Origin: Eulemur rufifrons
Taxonomy: Eukaryota; Chordata; Mammalia; Primates; Lemuridae
Assembly: GCF_041146395.1 (NCBI RefSeq)
Contig: NC_091010.1
Location: 52,100,001-52,164,000 of the forward strand
DNA length: 64,000 bases
Reading direction: 5' to 3'
Of this stretch, positions 48,380 through 59,720 are shown one piece after another. The notes beneath the pieces were generated by a model. It did not search any database. It was given only the letters and a program-made list of their open reading frames with translations, and was not told the origin of the DNA. Within the stretch, counting starts at the first letter, position 1. Every line of letters begins with the position of its first letter. The position numbers and the translations under genes are program-made.

Positions 48380-48480
48380 TTTTTTTATTTCAAAAAATCT
48401 GGGTGTTCAAATGTTTTTGGTTATACGTATCGATTTTGTTACGCTTGACTCAGGGTTATAAGTGCACCGATTTATATGTT
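48380..48480 (-). mobile_element. Short lemur-type L1 3' end, antisense
   Basis: The T-rich start and gggtgttcaaatgtttttgg, ttatacgtatcg, gcttgactcagggttataag correspond to the reverse complement of the L1 3' terminus seen at 30.8 and 38.1 kb. It is a truncated, older copy of about 100 bp inside the L2. Confidence 0.6.
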
Positions 48481-48750
48481 TTTTTCCCTAAAGATTTTAA
48501 TTAACCCACTCATATAATCTCTCCATCTTTAATGCCTAACATATTGTTGTAAATCTCTTAGCTTTTACCATATTCCCTCTAGAAATGTAGCAATTTATGA
48601 ATATATTTTCTCCATTCTGGTGAAATTCATTGAAGACAAGTATATGCCATTTTCCTCTTTCTTTTTCAGAGCAGAATGAAATAAGTTGATGAATACCAAA
48701 TGATTAGAACAGTACCTCGCACATGGTAAATGCTCAATGAATGTGAAGTA
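48481..48750 (+). repeat. L2 LINE 3' end (right of L1 insertion)
   Basis: gaagacaagtatatgcc, ttcctctttctttttcag, agaacagtacctcgcacatgg and aaatgctcaatgaatgtg match the L2 3' terminus. Confidence 0.7.
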
Positions 48751-48779
48751 TCATTCACTAGAGAAACTATTGAATGTTC

Positions 48780-48965
48780 ATGAGAAATCCGGTAGCACCA
48801 CAGTCCTTTGACTTAACTATCATTACTCCCATGTGGGAAGTGAAGAAGCTGCATTTCAGATAGGCCTATGACATTTCCATATTTTTATACAGCAAGCAGT
48901 AGCAGTGCAAGCAAGGTTCTGAATCCAGATCTTTTTTGATTGTAAGACTTTTCCATGGTGAGCAG
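48780..48965 (+). repeat. MIR SINE, 3' half
   Basis: ttactcccatgtgggaag, gaagctgcatttcagatagg and ctgaatccagatctttttt fit the MIR core and 3' part. Confidence 0.55.
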
Positions 48966-49504
48966 GTCTATGCAAACCTACCTCCAAAGTCAAAGGAAGC
49001 TGAGAGGTTGAAGAAAGAGGCTGACATATCCAGTTTCTCAGAAAGAAACTTTTCATAGAGATTTATGAACATAAGCCACGCTTCACGTGGCTGCTAGACA
49101 TTGGCCCCTCCACCATTACCCCCCAGACCTAGGGCTTCTATAGGATAGGGAAGGAATGAGCAGGGGAATTAAAGTTGAACACTCAGGAAAAGCCAAAAGT
49201 GCTATGTCAATCTGCCTAAAGGCAGGATGTATGGTCAAGGTTGTTTTGATATAAGGGCAGGATTTAACAGTAGATAAAATAGAAGCCTAAGAGACATTCC
49301 CAGAACAGAAATTAATCAGAGGTCAACACAGCAGATTAGCGTCCAATATGGAGCTGCTTTAGCCTCCACAAAGACTAATGCTCTCTTTGTATTTTGCCAT
49401 TTGTCAACATAGTGGTGCTTATTTATTAAATTAATTACTGGATTCTGAGGCTAAAATCAGGATTAATAAATTGTTAATTCAAAACCTTAATAACAGGCCA
49501 ATTC
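48966..49504. other. No gene or recognised repeat
   Basis: Unassigned sequence, no coding signal. Confidence 0.4.
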
Positions 49505-49605
49505 TGGCTTAGTGTCTGTGGTTATAAATAAAGTTTTATTGGGACAGAGCCATACCCATTTGTTTTCATATTGTTCATGACAGAGTTCATAAAATGATTA
49601 GAACA
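49505..49605 (+). repeat. Old MER-type repeat, left part (split by Alu)
   Basis: ataaataaagttttattggg, acagagccatacccatttg and catattgttcatgacag match a widespread mammalian repeat of DNA-transposon character. It resumes after the Alu. Confidence 0.6.
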
Positions 49606-49939
49606 GCTGGGCGCAGTGGCTCACGCCTGTAATCCTAGCACTCTGGGAGGCTGAGGCGGGTGGATGGCTCGAGGTCAGGAGTTCGAGACCAGCCTGAGCA
49701 AGAGCGAGACCTCGTCTCTACTAAAAATAGAAAGAAATTATCTGGCAAACTAAAAATATATATAGAAAAAATTAGCCGGGTATGGTGGCGCATGCCTGTA
49801 GTCCCAGCTACTCGGGAGGCTGAGGCAGCAGGATCACTTAAGCCCAGGAGTTTGAGGTTGCTGTGAGCGAGGCTGATTCCACGGCACTCACTCTAGCCTG
49901 GGCAACAGAGCGAGACTCTGTCTCAAAAAAAAAAAAAAA
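49606..49939 (+). mobile_element. Alu SINE, strepsirrhine type, with perfect TSD
   Basis: Sense full-length dimeric Alu (gctgggcgcagtggctc to gagcgagactctgtctc plus A tail). The linker reads ctggcaaactaaaaatatat, a variant of the strepsirrhine insert. The 15-bp aaaatgattagaaca at 49591-49605 recurs at 49940-49954, an exact target-site duplication. It looks younger than the Alu at 39.6 kb. Confidence 0.98.
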
Positions 49940-49954
49940 AAAATGATTAGAACA

Positions 49955-50035
49955 GTACCTCGTTGTGACAGTTGTGACAGAGACTCACATAGCCTAAAAT
50001 ATTTACCATCTTGCTATTTATAGAGAAAATACTCT
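49955..50035 (+). repeat. Old MER-type repeat, right part
   Basis: ttgtgacagagactcacatag, cctaaaatatttaccatc and agaaaatactctgacc continue the repeat interrupted by the Alu. A 9-bp tandem gttgtgaca occurs at 49962-49979. Confidence 0.6.
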
Positions 50036-50046
50036 GACCTTTGGTC

Positions 50047-50215
50047 TATGTCAGTGATTTTCAACTCGGGTGGACATTAGAATTACATAGCATGAGGTCC
50101 TACCTTTTGAGATTCTTACTGAATCGATCTAGAATGGGAACTTGGGCTGTTGTGGTTTTTAAAAACTACTCAGATAATTTTAATGCGCAGTCAGGCTTAA
50201 GAATCACTGGCTAGG
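50047..50215. repeat. MER5A-type hAT DNA transposon
   Basis: cagtgattttcaactcggg at the left and ttaagaatcactggct at the right form the short inverted ends of MER5A. Between them lie attagaattacatagcatg and gagattcttactgaatcg, in the expected order. Confidence 0.8.
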
Positions 50216-50782
50216 AAATGCCTTTACAAACCAATTGTGATGACAATTGAAGCCACAGGACACAAAATTAGAAAATATGGCCAACTCACATTCAGAATTT
50301 TGTAATATGCTTGGTCGGTAAAGATACTGGCGTGATTTACTCAGTGATTTCATGAGGCTCACCATATATAAGCACTAATTTTCTGGCTCTGATAAACACA
50401 GCCATTGGAAAGAGGAGAGATTGGCCTCCTGATAAAGGCTGGGATGATTCTAACACCTACTTCATTTCCCTAAACAAAACTACATTTTATTCCAAAGAAT
50501 CAGACAAAGGCATTTAATTAGAAAATTATTTGTACCTTGATTAGAAGCCTCACTTGCCGAAAAATACAGAATGCCACTTATATTAAACACAATTGAAACA
50601 AGTGGAACACAACTTTAGTGCACTTGTGTTGTCCATTATCTACTTAATTGGCTTATAATTGTAACCACAGTTGTCTTGTATGTCTCATAATAATGATCCT
50701 TGAATAAGTGCACACACACAATCTCTATCCTACATTTATGTAGGATTTATAAATGATGCAATTACAATTTTTTGGCTCTGAA
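50216..50782. other. No gene or recognised repeat
   Basis: AT-rich, nothing recognised. Confidence 0.4.
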
Positions 50783-50845
50783 TGTGTGCGTGTGTGTGTA
50801 TGTACATGTGAAAGAGAGAGAGAGAGAAAGAGAGAGAGACACACA
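50783..50845. repeat. (TG)n(GA)n compound microsatellite
   Basis: GTGTGCGTGTGTGTG-type units followed by GA units with one AAAG interruption. Confidence 0.95.
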
Positions 50846-52385
50846 TGGGAGAACTACCTAAACACTACCGAGATTAAATTCTGTGGCATGTCCTCTTAAT
50901 TTTACAGCAATGTGGTGTACTCTATGAATTATGAAAAGGGATCAAAAGAGGGATCAACCTGTGAAAAGAATGTCTCTAGAGTTTTCATACTCACCCAACT
51001 CATGAGAGATACTTCACATAATCTTTTCTACAGGGCTTGGGGAATTCCTAGAGAGGTAGAATACTAGGAAGACTATCTAGAGTATGGAACAACAAGGATT
51101 TTACTATCTGGTGTCATTAGAATGGTTATGGATAGCCAGAGATGAATCACACTAAAGCTATCCCTACTGTTCCTTTGACTCACTCTATGAAAGTATCTGC
51201 AATCCTCCAGTTCACTAAGCCTCTGCCCATAAGATCCTCACAGAGAGTTGAATCCTATGTCACTGAAAACAGAGGGAAGGCCACAAAAATAATTTGGAAA
51301 ATAATGTTAATATAAATAATTAAACTTTCCCCAATTCCTGACAACCTGTATAGGAGGAATGTCTATCCTTCAGAGGCAATGGGGAGAAAGAATCTACCCC
51401 TTCTTGCCTCTCTTGGTAGCTTCTCTTCATTGAAGGAGGAATTTTTATCTGATTGGTGAGACTGCCAAAGTACAGTTGCCGTTGGTCTTTATTTATCTCT
51501 TGGGCAGATCTAATATGTTAAAGGCTCAATGTACCACTTGAATTTTGGAATCTTGGCCTCTCTGTACTTGATAAGAAATGAGGTCGGCCACTATCTTCTA
51601 TTCAATCAGCTGGGTCAGTGTGTGCTCAGCAGATCTAGTTTTTCTATTTGAATTTTAGACTCCAAAAGGAAATAAAATGTGCTAGGAAGCCTATTCTAAG
51701 TTCTCATTTCTGCTATGTTCTTTAATAAAAACAGGCAGAAATGAAGCTTTCTCCATCAATTCTGAATTTGCAGGGAAGATGCAAGTGATTAGCTAGCAGT
51801 TTCAAGCCCTAAGTATTAGTTTCTGAAATATTTACCATTCTTTGTATGATTCAAAGCATAAATCCTTCATAATAACTCTTGAGGTCACTGAAATAGGAAC
51901 TTTTTTCAAATCTCTCTCAAAAGGCTCTGGCTCTTCCCTCCTATTGCACTTACAGCGCTATAAAAGAATCTACCACAATTTATTTATCCCTGTGTCCATC
52001 CTTCCACCACACTTCCACCAGATTTGACCATTTTGGCAGCACATTGGATTATCCAAAACTTCAGTGTGCCTTTCGCAACAAGCTCCACCAAGCAGTCTAA
52101 TTATCGCTCCTGAGAAGTTTTCAATCCTTTAGGCATAAACATCACAAACCCATTGGTATGAGCATACCTAGCTATAGAGAGTGGAAAAGAGTCGAACTGC
52201 CAATCTCATTCCCTAAATAAAAATTCTTGACGTTGTACCATAAGTTTACAGGCCAGTGGCTACAGTGCAGTGGTACATTACCTTGACTAACCATCAGATA
52301 CTACACATGTCCCAATGTTTTGCTTTTGTTTCCCAGTATCTGGTGCTGTCCAAAGCTTGCACATGGATACCACAGAAAGAAGAAA
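50846..52385. other. No gene or recognised repeat
   Basis: About 1.5 kb of unassigned sequence; short frames lack support. Confidence 0.4.
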
Positions 52386-52504
52386 GATAATTTTGCTAAA
52401 AGGTATTTGGACACTGAAAAAAAAATGCTAGAAACAAAATTATCTATGGTTATCCCACTTAGTTCAGGTTTTAGACATGAGATGTTAGTTTTGGCACTAG
52501 TGTG
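52386..52504 (+). repeat. Local duplicated block, copy 1
   Basis: Nearly the same text as 53777-53892, from gataattttgctaaaagg to ttttggcactagtgtg. About nine substitutions and one length change in an A run separate the copies (roughly 92% identity by eye). Same orientation, 1.39 kb apart. No known repeat family recognised. Confidence 0.9.
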
Positions 52505-53529
52505 CGCCATGAAAAGCCATTTGGACAACCATCATCAGAGAGTCTATTTCTCATTACTGTTCTTCTTGGTCTTATTTTAAACAAGGACATGAGGAGGATT
52601 TTGTGAAATCTGATCCCCTTATATCCCAAATCAGAAAACTGTGTATCACGTATGACAAAATAGCTCATTCATCCCCATGGCAACTAATGATAAAAACAGA
52701 ATTTATACCTTCAGGTAGAATAGAGTAGTAGGAATAGAGCTATTTTTAAAAGCAAAATTTGTTTCCATTCCACTGTCTTATGAGAGAATTAACAAATATA
52801 TATGAAGACTATTAACAAGACTGGATGCCAGACTGGATGTAGAAAATAATTTCAAAATATTATGGAACATATTATTTTAGAGATGGCCCTAAAACATCAA
52901 AGGCTGTTTAAGATTCAGCAATCAAATAAACACAATTTGCACAACACTCTGCATTATTATTATTTCAATAATGAGGAGCATTTTTCAGAAATTGGTTCTG
53001 CATTAACATACTAAAAGGCAGACAGTCATAATCATTTTAAGAACATCATGAGTTAATCTTGACCTTGACTTGCTTCAGACATCACAAATAACATATCCTT
53101 AAAATCTGCCAGTTTGAGTGCAAATTGTATCTTTTTATGTTCTCTTTATTTTAAAAAAAAAAAAAAGCTCTAAAGTGTCCTTCTTGAAAGAACTCAATCT
53201 CCCATGGTTCAGAGAGATAGAAGGAAATCTGGAAGAAGTCTGCTCAGTTTGGGTATTAGCTGATTGCAATGAATATTGCAATTTTTTTCTAACTTAGTCA
53301 TCATCAACTGATCTGATATTTGAAATGAACTAAAATACAGCTGTCAAATTACATAGGTTCAAACTATATTGGCATGTTAACAATATATTAATGCTGTTTC
53401 CATATTTTTGGTGGTAATTTCCTGTATCTAACTTTATGGCCCTCTACTAACAGTTTTTAAAAATTAAGGACTGAAATCACTAATGCTCTATCTCAAAGAG
53501 CACACAAAATAGAAAGAAAATCAATTTTG
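52505..53529. other. No gene or recognised repeat
   Basis: Includes an 11-bp tandem (agactggatgc, about 52820) and an A run at 53151-53166. No coding frame is supported. Confidence 0.4.
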
Positions 53530-53665
53530 AAATCGTAACCCTGCTTTTCTCAGTTGAATGTCCTTGAAAAAGTTACTTTTCTGGAGATTTCCCATCTATA
53601 AAATAACATAACAGCACCTACCTAAAAATTTAACATGATGAAATGAAGGAATTTTAAAATATTTG
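53530..53665 (-). repeat. MIR SINE fragment
   Basis: ccttgaaaaagttacttttctg, atctataaaataacataac and cagcacctacctaaaaat fit an antisense MIR. Confidence 0.6.
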
Positions 53666-53776
53666 TTTTCACCTCTCAAAATAACCCACAGCACCCAGTC
53701 CTACCAATAATTCTCCTATTTGCCATTTTCCCAATTACTTTTTCCTGACATGTAGATTAATCTTTATATAAAGAAT

Positions 53777-53892
53777 GATAATTTTGCTAAAAGGTATTTG
53801 GACCCTGAAAAAATGCTAGAAACAAAATTATCCATGGTTATCTCACTGAGTTCAGGTTTTAGGCATGAGATGTGGGTTTTGGCACTGGTGTG
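53777..53892 (+). repeat. Local duplicated block, copy 2
   Basis: Direct-orientation partner of 52386-52504, ending ttttggcactggtgtg. Sequences beyond both ends are unrelated. Confidence 0.9.
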
Positions 53893-56800
53893 AGAATGGT
53901 TAATAGCTGCCAAGATGCTGCTGCACTCTAAATTTACTACCGTTTGCCTGTATGAATTATCTTCTCATGTTTGTTGAGAGAACAGTGCTTACCTGAAATG
54001 CTGCAGTATCGTAAAATCATTCTTCAATAATACATTCTGGTTGAAGGGGAGATATTTCAGTCAGACAAGATTCTGAGGCCGTAAGGTTTAAGTAATTAAG
54101 TCAAGTAATCAAAGGGTTTTATGGCTCATAATGGATGAATTCATCATTCACTTAAATAACCTGAGTAGCTAAAAGCTTTTGATAATTTTCTCATTATAAA
54201 ATTCAGTTGTTTAAAGACAAACTGTTTCCTAAAATTGACCAAGCAAATTCTGTAAATCATGGTCCTGGCACCTTGCTATTACAACGGCATATAAATATCT
54301 TCCTTACTGAAGAATATTTGGGGTTCGTGGAATATTCATTTGTGTGCCTGGACACTCCATCAAACAAAAAAAGTTCTGCATGATTAAACAGAATATATTA
54401 TTCTTCCTCCTTATTTGCATAATAAATCAGACCTACACTGTGGGTCACTGAGTGCTAGTTACAGCATCTAACAAGTAATGCCTTCAACCTCACTCTCGAT
54501 TTTCAAATTGAAATAATTTTACAGAGATACAAAGTCTCCACATTATGTAACTTCAGATGGATTTCCAGAATATGTGGCTTCTTTTAATTGAAGCTATGTG
54601 ATGCCAAAGCAAATAATTCTATTAATTGTACAGTTTGGAGGTTGGCCCACTGCAAAATGGCTGATATATCTACTTTTTAGATTGAATATTGTGTTAGGGT
54701 ATTACAGATACTTTTCTAACAGCCTAAATTCAAGTAATAGCAATAGTATGTCTCTGCGTATACCATTTTGTGTTCTCCTTATTTCCTGTTTTGATAAGAA
54801 ATTAACTGCAGTATCCTCAATAGAGGTATAGACCAAGATAACTGTACCCAAGTCATGAAAACACTCACCAGTGAATGTTTAATTTATTAAAGTACTAAAA
54901 CTGAAAGTAACAATAATCCAAATTTGATCCCCATTTTGTTCATAATTAACCATTAAATACATAATATATGAAAAGTCTTCTATTTAGGCCCTCTGTAACA
55001 ATATTACAATCAAAATTTACTCTAGGTGTAGATATGTATACACAATGAAAAAATATATTAAATTTAAAATATACACACTAATTACAGTGCATCCGTATAT
55101 TAAAATGGGTGCTCCCAAGTTGGAAAGCTAAACTATGTACATTCTTCCAAGGTTTCATATTTGTCCAGCTGTATCTGAAGATGGATGAGTCAGGTCCTTC
55201 AGAAATCTATTTATATAATGGATCTAGTAGCCTTCTGCGAAATAACTCATCTCAAGAATAAAGAGAGTTGAGGAACATTACATTGGTACAAGAACAATAG
55301 AACAGTGCTAAAGAGAAAGGGTAATCTTCAGACAGAGAGGAGTATTTGATCACTTGCAGCTTTGCCATCCAATCTCCGTGAATTTAGGTAAGACAGGTAA
55401 GTAGATTTCTTAGAATTTTTTTAAAAATCAGTAAAAATAAAAGAGCTGCCTTTCCTGAACTTTTTGAAAGCATTGAGGAAATGAGGTAGTCCTACTATGT
55501 AACCTGGGTAACAGAATAAATAAAAAATAGGGTAGTGAAATACAATCTTTCATGGCATCATGTACTGAGAAATATAAGCTGGAAGTTAGTGTGAGGAAAG
55601 ATATGGACCAGAGAAGGAGGAGAAGATGGCATACTGTATCTAGAAGTTTTTGATGGCTTCAACAGAAGACCATAAAACAGAGGAGAAATGAAACAAATAA
55701 AAATAAGCATGAGTTCATGAGCAAATAAGATGCCTCCTGGAGGCTTTAATAACTATTTGGATTGAGCTACATTTTTGTAACTCTTTCCCCTGATTTTAAA
55801 CAGTATAGAAAAATAGAAAAAGCATACATTAAAGCAAATATAATCCACATGTGATTTCATCAAAATCAGGGAGAATTAGAGGAAAGTGGTGAACACAAGA
55901 AACAACTATAACCATGACAAAATTCTGTTATTACTGTTATTGTGATCTTATGTTTACCCCTGTGTAGGATAGTCTTGTTAATTTTATATGGTCACATTAG
56001 TATACACTATAGATACCCTATTTCTTATAACACCTTTCTTAAATAAGCCATTTTCCCTTACTTGCTAGAATTCAGGTTTTTTGCTGTCATTTCTATATTT
56101 GCAAATACAGGCAATGACATCCCTAGAAACATGGAGTCATCAGATGAACAAAATATCTAGACAGCCTTGGATGCATTTGTTCTTCTCTTAGTTGAGGGCT
56201 AATGGCTCTTGGCTTACTTTCCGTTTCCTTGAATTCCTTTAATAAATGCTATAGCAGTCTACCTCCTCCAGAAGAAATCAACACAGTGATTAATACTGAC
56301 CTATGGGATACAGTCTCATGCCATTAACAATGTGAAATCAACAGCAGTAGCAAAATGAAGCATATTTTGAGCTCAGGTCAGCCCCATATTGGTAGCATTT
56401 AATTTGCTATTATAACTTAAGTTTTGCCATTTTCTCAGAAAATTGAATGTTCTAGAATAATAATGGTTTCATTTATCGCTGCTTTACCTAATATTCATGC
56501 CCTTAATGACATCAGACAGGACCCAAAAAACATGTACTATGACAGTGTAATACCACTGAGAAAATCTTGGTGCCATGGTATTAAAGGCATAACCGATTCC
56601 AAGACATTACAAAAGAAAATGTCCTTTATTCAAAAATTTTAGAGATAAAATTAATTAGGGATTTGAGCTGAACATTTGGAGGCAGAGTGTTTTATCTCCA
56701 GATCCCTCAACAGTTTTTGAACATTTGAACCCCAGCAAATTGCATATTCCCTAACACATGATAGAAACACATATTGAATAAATAAATGAATGAATGCTTC

Positions 56801-56984
56801 AGTGTTGAGAGTGCGGTAGAGTTGCAAATACCTGCATTCATCAGCGTTTGTAGGATGGGCCATGGATGATAGACTCAGATTAATGGAAGTTATTATGTCA
56901 TTGCTCTATTGCTGACACCAGTCACATGGGATCTGTCCAGACGGTTTTCCTATTCATTCTGCACTCTGTCCAATCCACATGTTT
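53893..56984. other. Long stretch without gene or recognised repeat
   Basis: About 3.1 kb, AT-rich. An L2-like end (ttgaataaataaatgaatg) lies near 56770. Short open frames, for example 54598-54831, show no motif or codon bias. Confidence 0.4.
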
Positions 56985-57308
56985 AGTCATCATTTCCACC
57001 AACTCAATCCTCTCCTTTCCCAAACCTTTTCATCCCTATTATAAGACATGTGAATTTCAATCTCTTATTCTAACTTTGAAGGACTTTCATGGTCTGTGGC
57101 CTCCTGAACCTCATTTTTTATCATTCTCTTTCCCATGCCTTTATCCTTTCCTTGCTTGATTTCTCATGGCACCCTGATGCACAGACATTCAGAGATCATT
57201 ACTGTGTCTATAATTTATGTCAAGAAGTACTCCTTGCTGCCAATACTCTTTGATCCCATCTGTCCTTTCTAATCTCACTCAGTCTTCAATACCAGATATT
57301 GAAGGTCC
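56985..57308 (+). repeat. L2 LINE (left of MST LTR)
   Basis: tttcatggtctgtggcctcc, catgcctttatcctttcc and caagaagtactccttgctgc follow L2 in sense orientation. It resumes right of the LTR. Confidence 0.6.
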
Positions 57309-57665
57309 TGCTATGGTTTGAATGTGTCCCCCAAAGAGCATGTGTTGGAAACTAAATCCCCAATACAACAGTGTGGAAGGTAGGGCCTGATGACAGATGT
57401 TTAGAACATGAGGGTCCCACCCTCATAAGTGAAGTAATGCCAGTTACGAAGGGCTTGAGGGTAGAAGTTTAATTTCTTGCTCTGTCATGTTCTCTTGCCC
57501 TTCTGCCTTCCACCATGAGATGACATAGCAAGAAGGACTTTGCCAGACTCTGATACCTTAATATTGAACTATCCAGCCCCCAAATTGTGAAAAATAAATT
57601 TCTTTTCTTTACAAATTACCCAGTCTGTGGCATTTGATTATAGCAACACAAAACAGACTAAGACA
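57309..57665 (+). mobile_element. MST-type LTR (ERVL-MaLR), solo
   Basis: tgctatggtttgaatgtgtc, cccaaagagcatgtgttgg, aatccccaatacaacagtg, gtagggcctgatgac, gccttccaccatgagatgac and ttacccagtctgtggcattt, ending aaacagactaagaca. At 357 bp it is a nearly complete MST/THE1-like LTR. A possible 5-bp duplication is ggtcc versus ggcac, imperfect. Confidence 0.92.
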
Positions 57666-57725
57666 GGCACTCTGTGAAGTCTTTTCAAACTATTGTTCTT
57701 CCATTGATCTCTTGATCTGCTGAAA
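57666..57725 (+). repeat. L2 LINE (right of MST LTR)
   Basis: ctctgtgaagtcttttcaaac fits the L2 segment that follows the left part. Confidence 0.45.
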
Positions 57726-58429
57726 TATAAAGTTAGCAGCTTCTAGAGATGTGAAAATATTAGTAAGACACATGTCTATGCTTTAAAATTCTTATGTTTC
57801 AGAATTAAAGGTCAACATGGAAACAAATAATTGCAATGTAAAGGGATAAGTACAAACCTGAGTGTGTAGAGACCACTAAAGGTATACATTCATAGTTCGA
57901 TAGTCTATATCACATATTTGAGAATGTATTGAATATGTATCATGCTTGTTGTTTTCTGATGCTGTATATGTATTCAACACATTTCAGTTTTTCAATTTCC
58001 CTCCTAAATGTGTACACAGAACTGAATGTACGGCTGCATTTCAGTCCTTTGATTATAAAATGAGAGGTTAAACTTTATGATTTCACTGGCCTCTCACCCT
58101 TGTGTGTCTCCCAACTGCAGATGTATTTTTACTTTACCCAGCAAATGAATTCATATTTCTAATCTATGGACCTTCAAAGAAAAATGCATCATTTCAGTAT
58201 CAGTATAAACAAATTATTAAATTACTTGTCTTTCAAAGGATTATAGCATTATGATAGCTTGCAATCTAAACAGAAATATGTTGATATAAAGAGAAAATAC
58301 TCATCTCCTCCATGAACTTTTCTTGGCTCATCTTACTTCATGTAGTACCTCTTGGCTTTGTATTTGACTTTGATTATGTGAAAATGACTGTCTAGAAGAG
58401 TGGCTAGAACTTAGGTTTTGATTAGTCCC
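57726..58429. other. No gene or recognised repeat
   Basis: AT-rich, nothing recognised. Confidence 0.4.
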
Positions 58430-58620
58430 CATATTACCAATCATGCTAACTTGGCAAGTGGCCTTGAAAAGCCATATAATCATTCATAATTTCTGCATCT
58501 TCCCATTAGAAGGACATTATTCGTACCTGGTTAAATTTTGGTGATGACCATATATGATTTTTATATATTATACATGCACAGTGCCTGGCGCGTAGCTATA
58601 ATATATTAAGTGATAACTAT
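58430..58620 (-). repeat. MIR SINE
   Basis: Reverse-complement MIR: ggcaagtggccttgaaaag, ttcataatttctgcatcttc, gtacctggttaaattttgg and cacagtgcctggcgcgtag. Confidence 0.7.
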
Positions 58621-59599
58621 CATTTTAAAAATGCATTGTACTCTTTACATCTATGTATTTTTTTATTCTCTAGTAACTTAGTTTTACTTACTAATCATGT
58701 CTATCTGAATCAGCTCTTAAGAGCTTAGAGGGTAAGAAAAAGAAAACATTTTTTAGTCCTTTTTACCCTGCAAATTTCTGGGTGCACATTAATTAATACT
58801 ATACATATGCTAAGTTCATGAATAAATATATGAATAATCAGGGTGCTTGCTGTAGACCTCACTTAAGGAAATGATGAATAGGCAACACCAAACCTCAAAA
58901 ATCGTATGGATTTGTAGTCCTAAAACCAAGGATTATGACTTGCTATGAGTATAATCAATTGTATAGAAATCCCTAAGAAAATAACTCATTTTTTATACTA
59001 AAGCTAAAACAGAAAGAAATAATCCAAATAATATGATGGCTTTACTTATTTTTAAAGACTGAGTGCTCTTTGATGTGAGATTCAAAGAGTTTAGTGGATA
59101 TAACCCTTTATTAAATATTGGATAGAAAACTATAAGATTTAGCCAAGGTGTACGAAATTAAGTTTGATGTGGAAATAAGAGAAAGTATATTAACCTGGTT
59201 AAGCCTTTTCCCATTTTATGCTAGAAGAATAAAAATTATTTTTAGCAAAATTAATGCTCATAATACTGGTTCTTTGATGTCAATGTCAGCTCAATTGCCC
59301 TCTCAAAGCAGAGGCTCAGTGAGGGGCCCAGAGGTTTGTATTTCCCATTCAGTTATCTCTAAGGATGGTAATATAAAGTATATATTTTCATGAGTCTAAG
59401 GCACCAGACTAACGGAAAGAAAGTGAGAGAATGAGGGAAAGGAACTGAGAGCTATCTGCTTATGAACAATGGGCTTCAATTAATGCTCTGTTCTAGTGGG
59501 CAACAGGCTTTATTCAATCACTGAAGAACAGTAGCTAATTTCCCATTCTAGTCCCCAGGGCACACTTGGTATTAAATGAAAACAGTAAACTGACATATA
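58621..59599. other. No gene or recognised repeat
   Basis: AT-rich, nothing recognised. Confidence 0.4.
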
Positions 59600-59720
59600 A
59601 AAAGTATTTAATAAATCATGGGTAACATCTTATCTAACCTTTGGATCAGCCCTATTGAGGTAGGTGTTATTATTCTCATTTTATAGATAATGAAATGGAG
59701 ACTCATATACATTTTATAAA
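59600..59720 (+). repeat. MIR SINE fragment
   Basis: ctattgaggtaggtgttatt, attctcattttatagataatg, aaatggagactcat are the MIR middle section. Confidence 0.7.

Noticed and set aside
52320..52580. 86-codon frame across duplicated block copy 1, possible pseudogene
   Set aside because: The second copy of the block does not keep an equivalent extended frame, and no protein family is recognised.
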